Shown in pieces: positions 25,566 through 35,186 of a stretch of DNA of 64,000 nucleotides. Within the stretch, counting starts at the first letter, position 1; every line of letters begins with the position of its first letter. A program made the translations under genes and the position numbers. The stretch is from Streptomyces narbonensis (GTDB lineage Bacteria > Actinomycetota > Actinomycetes > Streptomycetales > Streptomycetaceae). The stretch is from positions 206,906 through 270,905 of the forward strand of contig NZ_BMSF01000011.1 of the NCBI RefSeq assembly GCF_014649015.1, read 5' to 3'. The notes beneath the pieces are model-generated. The model ran no database searches. It saw only the letters and a program-made list of their open reading frames with translations, and was not told where the DNA came from.

Positions 25566-25580
25566 CTATGACGTCATAAG
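25566..25580. promoter_or_regulatory. LysR-type operator candidate
   Basis: The 12-base perfect palindrome TATGACGTCATA (25567-25578) lies in the 70-base gap between the TDT transporter and the LysR gene. The surrounding CTATGACGTCATAAG fits the T-N11-A form of LysR boxes. It is only 10 bases from the LysR start, so autorepression is likely. Confidence 0.6.
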
Positions 25581-25588
25581 CTGGGTTT

Positions 25589-26551
25589 ATGAGCAGTGAG
25601 ATGGCAGGGCGGTCCGGACCGCAGGGCGACGAGCCGCGGCCGCACCTGTCCCACCGGGTGCCGGATCTCGGCGCACTCGAACTGCTCATCGCGGTCGCCC
25701 GGCACGGCAGCCTCGGCGCGGCGGCCCGCGAGGTCGGGATCACCCAGCCCGCCGCGAGCAGCCGGATCCGCTCCATGGAGCGGCAGCTCGGGGTGGCCCT
25801 CGTCGACCGCTCGCCGCGCGGCTCGCGGCTCACCGACGCGGGCGCGCTCGTGACGGACTGGGCGCGGCGGATCGTCGAGGCCGCGGAGGCCTTCGACGCG
25901 GGAGCCCAGGCGCTGCGCGGGCGGCGCGACTCGCGGCTGCGGGTGGCCGCGTCCATGACGATCGCCGAGTACCTGATGCCGGGCTGGCTGATCGCGCTGC
26001 GCGCCGAGCGGCCCGGCACGGCCGTATCGCTCCAGGCCGGGAACTCGGCGGCCGTCGCGCAGCGGTTGCTCGCGGGCGACGCCGACGTCGGTTTCGTGGA
26101 GGGTCTCGCCGTGCCGGACGGGCTCGACGGGGTCGTCGTCGCGCACGACCGGCTCGCGCTCGTCGCCGCTCCCTCGCACCCCTGGGCGCGGCGCCCGGGC
26201 CTCCTCGACCCGGCGGAGCTGGCCGCGACCCCCCTGATCCTGCGGGAGCGCGGCTCGGGCACCAGGCAGGTCCTGGACGCGGCGCTCGCCGGGCACGGCG
26301 GTCTCGCGGAGCCGCTCCTCGAACTCGCCTCCACGACGGCGGTGAAGGCCGCGGCCGTCAGCGGGGCGGGCCCGGCGGTCCTCAGCGAGCTCGCCATCTC
26401 CGAGGAGCTGGCCTCCCGCCGCCTGGTCGCCATCCCCGTCGAGGGCGTCCTGCTCCGCCGCGACCTCCGCGCCGTCTGGCCGGCCGGCCACCGCCCGACG
26501 GGCCCGGCCCGAGACCTCCTCTCCCTGACCCGCGCCCACCCGACGGGCTGA
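25589..26551 (+). CDS. LysR-family transcriptional regulator
   Basis: A 320-residue LysR protein. The N-terminal HTH (about 25-70, LELLIAVARHGSLGAAAREV then ITQPAASSRIRSMERQLG) is followed by the periplasmic-binding-like effector domain (about 110-310, LRVAASMTIAEYLMPGWL). It is divergent from the TDT transporter, with a LysR-type palindrome between them, so the transporter is the probable target. The ATG at 25589 gives the usual MSSEMA-type start, although no strong RBS is seen and the leader is short. Confidence 0.92.
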   Translation: MSSEMAGRSGPQGDEPRPHLSHRVPDLGALELLIAVARHGSLGAAAREVGITQPAASSRIRSMERQLGVALVDRSPRGSRLTDAGALVTDWARRIVEAAEAFDAGAQALRGRRDSRLRVAASMTIAEYLMPGWLIALRAERPGTAVSLQAGNSAAVAQRLLAGDADVGFVEGLAVPDGLDGVVVAHDRLALVAAPSHPWARRPGLLDPAELAATPLILRERGSGTRQVLDAALAGHGGLAEPLLELASTTAVKAAAVSGAGPAVLSELAISEELASRRLVAIPVEGVLLRRDLRAVWPAGHRPTGPARDLLSLTRAHPTG

Positions 26552-26570
26552 GGGACGGGGCGGGAGCCGC

Positions 26571-28205
26571 TCAGACCCCCGCGGCGCGGTGGGTGATCCG
26601 GCCGTCCAGGACCGTGAGGAGGACCGGCAGGTCCGGGAGCTCGGTCGCCGGTGTGGTCGCCGGGCTGTCCGCGAAGACCGTGAGGTCGGCGCGGTGACCC
26701 GGTGCGAGCCGGCCCGCCTCCCGCTCCTCGCCCGCCGCGTACGCCGGTCCCGTCGTCATGCCCCGCAGCGCCTCCAGCCCCGTCAGTGCCTGCTCGGGCC
26801 CGTGCGGCGCCTGGCCGAGGTCGCGGCTCGGGCGCCGGTGCCGGGCCCCGGCCAGCACGCCGAGCGGCGGGAAGGGCGCGATGGGCCAGTCGGAGCCGAG
26901 GACGACGGTCGCCCCGGAGTCCAGGAGGTCACGGCAGCGCCAGGCCCGCGAGGCCCGCTCCTCGCCGAGGCGGCGCGACCAGTTGTCGGTGTGGTCGGCG
27001 CGGGTGAAGTCGCAGCAGTGGGTGGGCTGCATGGAGGCGACGACCCCCAGCTCGGCGAAGCGGCGCAGCGTGTCGTCCGGAACCGTCTCGATGTGCTCCA
27101 CCCGGTGGCGTACCCGGACCGCTTCGGAGGCCTGGGCCTTCTCGACGGAGTCGAGGGCGTGCCGTACGGCCGCGTCCCCGATCGCGTGCGTCGCCGTGGC
27201 CACGCCCGCCCGGTGCAGTTCCCCGATGATCTGCGTGTACGCGGCGGGATCCGGCCAGAACGCCGCCGTCGACTCGCCGTTGCGGTCGGGCCGTTCCAGC
27301 CACGCGGTGCCGTTGTCGATGGTCCCGTCCATGAAGAGCTTCACGCCCGCGACCCGCCACAGCGCGCCGCCCGTGCCCTGCTGCTCGATCAGGGCGCGCA
27401 CCCCGTCCGGGTCGGTGCCGGGCTGGCACCAGGGCGCGACGCGCAGCCGCAGCGGCAGCTCACCGGCCTCGTCGAGCTCCCCGTACAGCGCGAGGCTGTC
27501 GCCGTTCGCGTCCATGACGTGGCCGCCGGTCAGACCGGCCGCCGCCATCGCCCGCAGGGCGGCGGCGAGTCCCTCCCGGCGCTCCGCGCGCGTCGGCTGC
27601 GGGGCGACCCGCTCCACCAGCGCGCAGGCCGCGTCCTCCTGGAGCAGCCCGGTCGGGCGCCCGTCGGCGTCGCAGACGACCTCGGCGGAGGCCTGCGCGA
27701 AGGTGCGCGGCCCGTCGACCCCGGCGAGTTCGAGCGCCCGGCGGCTGGCCAGCGCCGAGTGGGCGTCGAAGAGCAGCAGGAAGGCGGGCACCCCGTCGAG
27801 TACGGAGTCGAAGGGGGAGATCCCGACGGGCCGGTCGCCGAAGACGTTCGGGTCGAGCCCCCAGGCGAAGAGCCACTCCCCGCGGCCGAGGCGGCGGACC
27901 TCCCGGGCGAGCGCCTCCCGTACGTCGTCGAGGCCGGCGCAGCCCGACAGGTCGAGGCCGCCGGTCAGCTCGGCGCCGGTGACCGGGTGGACGTGGCCGT
28001 CCACCAGGCCGGGCGTGACGACGGCGCCCTTGAGGTCGACGACGGTGGTGTCCGCCCCCGCGAGGGCGCGGATCTCACGGTCGTCGCCCAGAGCGGAGAT
28101 CCGGCCCTCACCGGAGACCGCGAGCGCGGTCTGCGACAGGAACGCCCCGGTGCCGGGGTCGAGCAGCCGGGCGGAGAGCAGGACGAGTCGGGTGGTGGTG
28201 CGCAC
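26571..28205 (-). CDS. YtcJ-like metal-dependent amidohydrolase
   Basis: A 544-residue amidohydrolase superfamily member close to YtcJ/N-substituted formamide deformylase. The N-terminal composite domain ends in VTPGLVDGHVHPVTG with the HxH metal ligands. It also has DGTIDNGTAWLERPDRNGES, the histidines in THAIGDAAVRHALD and RHRVEHIE, and VLGSDWPIAPF with a conserved Asp. It hydrolyses an amide or related bond in an unknown substrate. GTG 28205 is preceded by GGAGCCCCC. It is convergent with LysR (19-base gap) and lies after a G-rich tandem repeat region. Confidence 0.88.
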   Translation of the reverse strand: MRTTTRLVLLSARLLDPGTGAFLSQTALAVSGEGRISALGDDREIRALAGADTTVVDLKGAVVTPGLVDGHVHPVTGAELTGGLDLSGCAGLDDVREALAREVRRLGRGEWLFAWGLDPNVFGDRPVGISPFDSVLDGVPAFLLLFDAHSALASRRALELAGVDGPRTFAQASAEVVCDADGRPTGLLQEDAACALVERVAPQPTRAERREGLAAALRAMAAAGLTGGHVMDANGDSLALYGELDEAGELPLRLRVAPWCQPGTDPDGVRALIEQQGTGGALWRVAGVKLFMDGTIDNGTAWLERPDRNGESTAAFWPDPAAYTQIIGELHRAGVATATHAIGDAAVRHALDSVEKAQASEAVRVRHRVEHIETVPDDTLRRFAELGVVASMQPTHCCDFTRADHTDNWSRRLGEERASRAWRCRDLLDSGATVVLGSDWPIAPFPPLGVLAGARHRRPSRDLGQAPHGPEQALTGLEALRGMTTGPAYAAGEEREAGRLAPGHRADLTVFADSPATTPATELPDLPVLLTVLDGRITHRAAGV

Positions 28206-28270
28206 GGGGGCTCCAGAGGAGGGGGAGGGGGAGGCGGTACGTGGCCGGGGGAGGGGGGAAGCCGCGACGG

Positions 28271-28328
28271 CGGGTGAGGGGAGGGCGGGTGAGGGGAGGG
28301 CGGGTGGGGGAGGCGGGTGAGGGGAGGG
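28271..28328. repeat. 15-bp G-rich tandem repeat
   Basis: Four copies of CGGGTGAGGGGAGGG: 28271-28285, 28286-28300, a degenerate 13-base copy 28301-28313, and 28314-28328. The surrounding 28206-28361 gap is almost pure G-runs on the plus strand and could form quadruplexes. The gap contains no gene and lies between the TetR stop and the amidohydrolase start, both on the minus strand. Confidence 0.85.
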
Positions 28329-28361
28329 CGGTGGGATGCGGGCGACCGAGGCCGGAGGCCG

Positions 28362-29024
28362 TCAGTGGGGAGGCGCCGGCTCGCCGGTGAGCGGTGCCGC
28401 CTCGGTCAAGGTGCCGTGTGCCAGGCCGAGTTCGCGTTCGGCCGTCGTGACGGCCATCCGCATCACGGCTGCCGGCCGGTCGCTCCGGTCGGTGTTGGCG
28501 TGGGCGCCCAGGCCGTCGAGGACCACGAGGATCTGGATGGCCGTCGCCCGCGGGTCGTCCGTGCGGAACTCGCCCCGCTCCACGCCCTCGCGGATGAGCT
28601 CCGAGAGCCGGTCGTCGGAGGCGAGCTCCTGCACGGCGACTCGGTCGCGCAGGACGGGACGGTAGCGGCTGAGGTGCCGGGCGTTGATCCAGAGACGGCT
28701 GATGTCGTCGTACGCCTCGCCGGCCGAGAGCGCGAAGTACCGCGCGAGGTACTGGGTGGGTGTGCCGTGCGGCCGGTCCGCGGGCAGCAGTGCGTCGAGC
28801 TCGCCGGTGGAGGCGACGCTGAAGGCCTCGGCCACCAGGTCCTCCGCGGAGGGGAAGTAGTGGCTGATCAGACCGGGCCGGACGGCGAGCTCCTCGGCGA
28901 TCCGCCGCAGGGTGACGCACTCGAGTCCCTCGGTCAGGGCGACCCTGGCCGCGGTCTCCACGATCTCAGCCCGCCGGGCTTCCGGGGATTTCCGAACTCG
29001 CTTGCGCTGGACGCTTGACGACAT
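28362..29024 (-). CDS. TetR-family transcriptional regulator
   Basis: A 220-residue TetR protein. The HTH is at about 20-65 (RRAEIVETAARVALTEGLEC then LRRIAEELAVRPGLISHYFP) with a helical ligand domain after it. The start at 29024 (MSSSVQRKR) is used because CGGGGT lies upstream and it removes a tail of hydrophobic residues encoded further 5'. It is divergent from the NCS1 permease, with a TATTG/CAATA dyad between them, and likely represses it. Confidence 0.9.
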   Translation of the reverse strand: MSSSVQRKRVRKSPEARRAEIVETAARVALTEGLECVTLRRIAEELAVRPGLISHYFPSAEDLVAEAFSVASTGELDALLPADRPHGTPTQYLARYFALSAGEAYDDISRLWINARHLSRYRPVLRDRVAVQELASDDRLSELIREGVERGEFRTDDPRATAIQILVVLDGLGAHANTDRSDRPAAVMRMAVTTAERELGLAHGTLTEAAPLTGEPAPPH

Positions 29025-29035
29025 ACCCCGGATGC

Positions 29036-29055
29036 TATTGAGTGTGCGACCAATA
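29036..29055. promoter_or_regulatory. Candidate TetR operator
   Basis: TATTG (29036-29040) and CAATA (29051-29055) form an inverted repeat with a 10-base spacer in the TetR/NCS1 divergent gap. It is A/T-rich against a GC background. It lies 12 bases upstream of the TetR start and 61 bases before the permease start. Confidence 0.45.
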
Positions 29056-29115
29056 AGCAACCAGGCAGGCCCCGAACGGTCACCTGGTGGGCATCACCCG
29101 CATCCGGAGGGCCGC

Positions 29116-30573
29116 ATGGCTGCCACGATCCCCGACCCGATCCCGCGCTCCCGGGGGACCCGGGTCACCCCTCCGGCCGTCGCCGACAGGCCCGGCCGCA
29201 TCGAGGCGCACGGCATCGACCACATCCCCGACGGCGAGCGCCACGGGCACCCCCGCGAGCTCTTCTCCGTGTGGGCCGCGGCCAACGTGAACTACCTCAG
29301 CCTGGTCATCGGCGGCGCCCTCGTCCTCATGGGCCTGACGCTCTGGCAGGCCGTCGCCGTGATCGTCGTCGGCAACCTCTTCTGGCTGCTCACCGGCCTG
29401 CTCGCCACTTCGGGACCCGCCGCGGGCGCGCCCAGCGAGGTGATCACCCGGGCCGTCTACGGCGTCCTGGGCAACCGCGTGAACAACGCCGTCGGCGGCT
29501 GGCTCGTCTCCGTCTGCTACTTCGCGCTCAACCTCGCCGCCGCCGCGACCGCCGCCTTCGCCCTCGTCGAGAAGACCGGCATCACGGCGAACACCCCCGT
29601 CAAGGTGGCCGTGATCGTGGTCATCGCCGCGCTCACTCTGGCCATCAGCGTCTACGGGCACGCCCTGATCATCAAGCTGTACCTGCCGATCACCCTGGCC
29701 CTGGTCGCGGCCTTCGCCGTCGTCGCGCTCGCCGTCCTGCGCCACGCCGACTTCTCGTACGCCCCCGCCGAGCGGCTCAGCGGCGCCCCGCTCTGGACGC
29801 TCCTCGTCGCGGGCACGACGATGATCGCCTCCGGTCCGCTCTCCTACACCACGAGCGCCGACTTCTCCCGCTATCTGCCCCGCACGGCCTCGAAGAAGGC
29901 GATCGTCGCCTGGACGGCGCTCGGCGCCTTCCTGCCCAGCGTCGTCGTCTGTTCGCTGGGCGCGTTCGCCGCGACCGCCGTCGACATGAACGACCCGCAG
30001 AACGCGCTCCAGACGATCCTGCCCGGCTGGTTCACCCCCGTCTTCCTGCTCGCACTGGTCCTCGGCACGATCTCCATCAACGCCCTGACGGCCTACAGCG
30101 CCGGCCTCGCCCTCCAGGCCGTGGGCCTCCGCATCCGCCGGACCGTCAGCGTCCTTTTCGACGGCGCCGTCGCCGTGGCCCTGACCCTCTACGGGCTGCT
30201 CGTCTCGAACTTCCTCGACACCGTCAGCAACGCCCTCCAGGTGATCGTGGTCCTGAGCGGCCCGCTGATGGCCGTCTACGCCACCGACATCGCGCTCCGC
30301 CGCTGCCGCTACGACGGCCCCGCGCTCTCGGACGAGACCCCCGGCGGCCCCTTCTGGTACAACCGCGGCGTCAATCTCGCGGGCGCCTTCGCTCTCGTGG
30401 CGGGAGTGACCTCGGCCGCCCTCTGCGTCAACACCCTCTACACGGGCCCGGTCGCCGGAGCCCTGGGCGGCCTGGACCTCTCCCTGCCCGTCGGCATGAC
30501 CGTCGCGGCGTGCCTCTACGCCCTCCTGATGCGGAACGACTCCGCCGTGCTCGCCGCCCGGGCCTCGGCGTGA
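29116..30573 (+). CDS. NCS1-family (cytosine/purine-type) permease
   Basis: A 485-residue transporter with about 12 spans, matching the NCS1 nucleobase-cation symporter family (LFSVWAAANVNYLSLVIGGA, SAGLALQAVGLRIRR, a SADFSRYLP loop). NCS1 proteins take up cytosine, purines, allantoin, thiamine or hydantoins. The ATG at 29116 has GGAGG five bases upstream, and the frame's earlier ATG/GTG options lie inside the TetR region. It is divergent from TetR and convergent with the gamma-glutamyl hydrolase gene. Substrate unknown. Confidence 0.9.
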   Translation: MAATIPDPIPRSRGTRVTPPAVADRPGRIEAHGIDHIPDGERHGHPRELFSVWAAANVNYLSLVIGGALVLMGLTLWQAVAVIVVGNLFWLLTGLLATSGPAAGAPSEVITRAVYGVLGNRVNNAVGGWLVSVCYFALNLAAAATAAFALVEKTGITANTPVKVAVIVVIAALTLAISVYGHALIIKLYLPITLALVAAFAVVALAVLRHADFSYAPAERLSGAPLWTLLVAGTTMIASGPLSYTTSADFSRYLPRTASKKAIVAWTALGAFLPSVVVCSLGAFAATAVDMNDPQNALQTILPGWFTPVFLLALVLGTISINALTAYSAGLALQAVGLRIRRTVSVLFDGAVAVALTLYGLLVSNFLDTVSNALQVIVVLSGPLMAVYATDIALRRCRYDGPALSDETPGGPFWYNRGVNLAGAFALVAGVTSAALCVNTLYTGPVAGALGGLDLSLPVGMTVAACLYALLMRNDSAVLAARASA

Positions 30574-30595
30574 CGGCCGTACGCTCCTCCGGATC

Positions 30596-31288
30596 TCAGC
30601 CCCGCGGAGCCATCCCCGCCGCCTCGACAAGCCCCCGCATCACGCGCAGGTCCTCGCCCATCTCCGGATGCCACTGCACGCCGAGGGCCCAGGCGGGGGC
30701 GGCCAGCTCCACCGCCTCCACCGTGCCGTCCTCGGCGTGGGCCGAGGCCGTGAGTCCCGCGCCCAGCCGGTCCACGGCCTGGTGGTGGTAGGTCGGCACC
30801 TCGGTCAGCTCGGGCACGAGGGAGGCGTAGCGCGTGCCCGGCACCGGCTTGACCGCGTGCCGGCCGATCACGCCGACCGCCTCCACGTGCCCGTCGAGGT
30901 GCTGGACCAGCGTCCCGCCGAGCGCCACGTTCAGCAGCTGCATCCCCCGGCAGATCCCGAGCAGCGGCGTGCCGGAGGCCAGGGCCGCGTCGATCAGGGC
31001 CAGCTCCCAGGAGTCCCGGGCGCGCGCCGGCGGGCCCGTACGGGGGTCGGGCTCGGCCCCGTACCGTACGGGCTCGACGTCCGCCCCGCCCGCGACGACC
31101 AGCCCGTCGACCCGGGCCACGACCTCCGCCGCGGCGGCCGGCTCGTCCGGCGGCAGCATCACGGCGAGCCCCCCGCTCTCCCGGACGAGCCGCGGGTAGG
31201 GCGCGGGCAGCAGCGCGGCCTGCATGTCCCACACCCCCCAGCGGGCCTGGTCCAGGTAGGTGGTCACGCCGATGAGCGGCTTGGACAC
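30596..31288 (-). CDS. Class I glutamine amidotransferase-like gamma-glutamyl hydrolase (peptidase C26)
   Basis: A 230-residue member of the PuuD/C26 family. The nucleophile Cys lies in LLGICRGMQLLNVALGG (about 105-121) and the catalytic His in ALGVQWHPEMGE near the end; the N-terminal strand is KPLIGVTTYLDQARWG. It hydrolyses gamma-glutamyl amides such as gamma-glutamyl-GABA. Here, beside an ethanolamine-type permease and a GlnA4-like ligase, it probably releases the product from gamma-glutamylated intermediates (inference). Lies 46 bases downstream of the permease gene on the same strand. Confidence 0.88.
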   Translation of the reverse strand: MSKPLIGVTTYLDQARWGVWDMQAALLPAPYPRLVRESGGLAVMLPPDEPAAAAEVVARVDGLVVAGGADVEPVRYGAEPDPRTGPPARARDSWELALIDAALASGTPLLGICRGMQLLNVALGGTLVQHLDGHVEAVGVIGRHAVKPVPGTRYASLVPELTEVPTYHHQAVDRLGAGLTASAHAEDGTVEAVELAAPAWALGVQWHPEMGEDLRVMRGLVEAAGMAPRG

Positions 31289-31334
31289 GGGCTTCCTCCG
31301 AGGGCGGGTGGCGGTAAGGATGTCGGTCGGTGAC

Positions 31335-32789
<1,455 letters not shown>

Positions 32790-32880
32790 GGCAGCGTCAG
32801 CTCCCCGCAACGGGCCCAATGGATTGGAGCCATACCTTTGCGGTGGCCGACGGGGGAGCGCAACCCCCCTGCGTTACTTT

Positions 32881-32920
32881 CGGGTTACGTACCCGGCGAC
32901 CGGGTTACGTACCCGGCGGC
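32881..32920. promoter_or_regulatory. Tandem 20-bp operator-like repeat
   Basis: CGGGTTACGTACCCGG occurs at 32881-32896 and again at 32901-32916; with flanks the period is 20 bp and the two units agree at 19 of 20 positions. Each unit is itself a near palindrome around TACGTA. It lies between the FadR stop and the ethanolamine permease start, about 92 bases upstream of the latter. Two helical turns of spacing suggest cooperative binding by one regulator, most likely the FadR protein encoded next to it. Confidence 0.65.
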
Positions 32921-32927
32921 GCCCCTC

Positions 32928-33656
32928 TCATGTCAGGAACCCCCGCAGCAGCGCCGCCGTGCCCGCGCAGTGCTCCCGCATCACCTCGCGCGCCGCGTCC
33001 GCGTCCCCGTCGAGGACCGCCTCCACCAGCGCGGTGTGCTGGTGCTGGGAGTGCTCCAGATTGCGTACGAGCAGGGGGATGCAGTCCAGCAGGTCGTTCA
33101 CCGTCGCCCGTACGGCGGCGTACTGGGCGGTCAGCGTCGGCGAGCCGGAGAGCTCGGCGAGCGTGAGGTGGAGCAGGGTGTCCTGGCGGCGGTATTCGGC
33201 CAGCGGGGCGTCATGGGTCGCCGCCACGGCGGCCCGCAGCCGCGCGGCGCCCGCCGCGTCGAGCCCGTGGGCCGCGCAGAGCCCGGCGGCCCCCACCTCC
33301 AGGACCTCCCGGAAGCGCAAGGTGTCCTCCATGTCGACCGAGGCGATCCGGCGGCGCAGCTCGTCCTCGTCGGCGGTCTGGACGCGGGGCAGCACGAACG
33401 TCCCGCCGTACCGGCCGCGCCGGCTTTCCACGAGCCCCTGCTCCTGGAGGACCTTGAGGACCTCGCGCAGGGTCACCCGGCTGATCCCCATCCGGTCGGC
33501 CAGCTCCCGCTCGGCGGGCAGCCGCTCCCCGTCGGGCACCAGGCCGAGCCGCACCACCTGGAGGATCTGCTGCAGCGCCTCCTCGAAGCCGTTGCCCGCC
33601 CGCACCGGCCGGAGCACGGGCGTCAGCCGGTCCGCCGGTTCACTCGTACTGGCCAC
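32928..33656 (-). CDS. FadR/GntR-family transcriptional regulator
   Basis: A 242-residue regulator. The GntR winged HTH (about 20-75, LVPDGERLPAERELADRMGI then SRVTLREVLKVLQEQGLVE) is followed by an all-helical FadR/FCD domain with candidate metal or ligand-binding histidines. GTG 33656 follows CGAGGAAC. It lies between the GlnA4-like gene (divergent) and the ethanolamine permease (same strand), so it is well placed to govern both. The ligand is unknown, but gamma-glutamylethanolamide or an aldehyde intermediate would fit. Confidence 0.9.
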   Translation of the reverse strand: MASTSEPADRLTPVLRPVRAGNGFEEALQQILQVVRLGLVPDGERLPAERELADRMGISRVTLREVLKVLQEQGLVESRRGRYGGTFVLPRVQTADEDELRRRIASVDMEDTLRFREVLEVGAAGLCAAHGLDAAGAARLRAAVAATHDAPLAEYRRQDTLLHLTLAELSGSPTLTAQYAAVRATVNDLLDCIPLLVRNLEHSQHQHTALVEAVLDGDADAAREVMREHCAGTAALLRGFLT

Positions 33657-33712
33657 GTTCCTCGTTTCCCTTTCTCAAGGACCTTCCCAAGCAATGGTCT
33701 TCCGCAATACCT

Positions 33713-33721
33713 TATGGCTCC
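33713..33721 (+). promoter_or_regulatory. Shared TATGGCTCC element before glnA4-like gene
   Basis: TATGGCTCC at 33713-33721 recurs on the minus strand at 32834-32826, upstream of the ethanolamine permease start. The positions (35 and 37 bases before the respective starts) fit a common -10 or regulator half-site. No convincing -35 is seen. Weak evidence, recorded because it links two genes of one pathway. Confidence 0.35.
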
Positions 33722-33747
33722 CGGCAGGCCGAAGGAGGAGCAATCCC

Positions 33748-35112
33748 GTGGCAGACCGCACACCCCCGCTCACCGTCGAGGAGCTGCGCTCCCTCGTCGG
33801 GAGCGGCGAGATCGACACCGTCGTCCTGGCCTTCCCCGACATGCAGGGACGGCTCCAGGGCAAGCGGTTCGCCGCGCAGTTCTTCCTGGACGACGTCCTC
33901 GGTCACGGCACCGAGGGCTGCAACTATCTTCTGGCCGTCGACACCGAGATGAACACCGTCGACGGCTACGAGATGTCCTCCTGGGACCGCGGCTACGGCG
34001 ACTTCGCGATGCACCCTGACCTCACCACCCTCCGTCGCCTCCCCTGGAACGAGGCCACCGCCATGGTGACGGCCGACCTCGCCTGGGCCGACGGCACCCC
34101 CGTCGTCGCGGCCCCCCGCCAGATCCTCCGCCGCCAGCTTGAGCGCCTCGCCGAACACGGCTTCACCGCCCACGTCGGCACCGAGCTGGAGTTCATCGTC
34201 TTCAAGGACAGCTACGAGCAGGCCTGGGACGCGAACTACCGCGGCCTCACCCCCGTCAACCAGTACAACATCGACTACTCCGTCCTCGGCACCGGTCGCA
34301 TCGAACCCCTCCTGCGCCGCATCCGCAACGAGATGACCGGCGCCGGACTCACCGTCGAGTCCGCCAAGGGCGAGTGCAACCCGGGCCAGCACGAGATCGC
34401 CTTCAAGTACGACGAGGCCCTCGTCACCTGCGACCGGCACGCCGTCTACAAGACGGGCGCCAAGGAGATCGCCGCCCAGGAGGGCTACTCCCTCACCTTC
34501 ATGGCGAAGTACAACGAGCGCGAGGGCAACTCCTGCCACATCCACCTCTCCCTCCAGAACGCCGACGGGGAGAACGTGATGGCAGGAGACGACGAGCACC
34601 ACATGTCCGAGACCATGCGGCACTTCCTCGCCGGACAGCTCGCCGCACTCCGCGACTTCTCCCTCCTCTACGCCCCCAACATCAACTCCTACAAGCGGTT
34701 CCAGCCCGGCTCCTTCGCACCCACCGCCGTCGCCTGGGGTCACGACAACCGCACCTGCTCGCTCCGGGTCGTCGGCCACGGCCGCTCCACCCGCTTCGAG
34801 AACCGCCTCCCCGGCGGTGACGTCAACCCCTACCTCGCCGTCGCGGGCCTGGTCGCCGCCGGCCTGTACGGGATCGAGCAGCGCCTGGAGCTGCCGCCGC
34901 CCTGCACCGGGAACGCCTACACCGCCGAGTACGCGCACGTCCCCACCACCCTGCGCGAGGCCGCCGAGCTCTGGGAGACCAGCGAGATCGCCAAGGCCGC
35001 CTTCGGCGCCGAGGTCGTCGCCCACTACCGCAACATGGCCCGCGTCGAGCTCGACGCCTTCGACGCCGCGGTGACCGACTGGGAGCTGCGCCGCTCCTTC
35101 GAACGCCTCTGA
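33748..35112 (+). CDS. glnA4: GlnA4-like gamma-glutamylethanolamide synthetase
   Basis: A 454-residue glutamine-synthetase-superfamily ligase with the metal/ATP residues in GTELEFIVFKDSYEQ, AKGECNPGQHEIAFKYDE and NSYKRFQPGSFAPTAVAWG. It lacks the adenylylation-type Tyr loop of GlnA. It resembles S. coelicolor GlnA4, which was reported to join glutamate and ethanolamine. Start GTG 33748 has AGGAGGAG (33733-33740) upstream; the frame is open before this but includes no plausible protein. Neighbouring permease, dehydrogenases and gamma-glutamyl hydrolase fit an ethanolamine utilisation role rather than ammonium assimilation. Confidence 0.9.
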   Translation: MADRTPPLTVEELRSLVGSGEIDTVVLAFPDMQGRLQGKRFAAQFFLDDVLGHGTEGCNYLLAVDTEMNTVDGYEMSSWDRGYGDFAMHPDLTTLRRLPWNEATAMVTADLAWADGTPVVAAPRQILRRQLERLAEHGFTAHVGTELEFIVFKDSYEQAWDANYRGLTPVNQYNIDYSVLGTGRIEPLLRRIRNEMTGAGLTVESAKGECNPGQHEIAFKYDEALVTCDRHAVYKTGAKEIAAQEGYSLTFMAKYNEREGNSCHIHLSLQNADGENVMAGDDEHHMSETMRHFLAGQLAALRDFSLLYAPNINSYKRFQPGSFAPTAVAWGHDNRTCSLRVVGHGRSTRFENRLPGGDVNPYLAVAGLVAAGLYGIEQRLELPPPCTGNAYTAEYAHVPTTLREAAELWETSEIAKAAFGAEVVAHYRNMARVELDAFDAAVTDWELRRSFERL

Positions 35113-35135
35113 GTCAGCGAGCGGAGGAGCGATCC

Positions 35136-35186
35136 GTGAGCAGAGAAGCGATCGGTGAAGTGACCGAAGAAGCGATCAGTGAGTAG
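35136..35186 (+). CDS. Possible 16-residue leader ORF before the aldehyde dehydrogenase
   Basis: GTG 35136 has a strong GGAGGAG (35123-35129) six bases upstream and encodes VSREAIGEVTEEAISE before a TAG at 35184-35186. It is out of frame with the aldehyde dehydrogenase. Its first 12 bases (GTGAGCAGAGAA) recur at 35191-35202, at or near the start of the real gene. It may be a translated leader peptide or the remains of the original start duplicated by repeat slippage. No function is claimed. Confidence 0.4.
   Translation: MSREAIGEVTEEAISE

Noticed and set aside
28108..28361. ORFs crossing the G-rich repeat between TetR and amidohydrolase
   Set aside because: They are made of Arg/Pro repeats from the tandem units and have no RBS.
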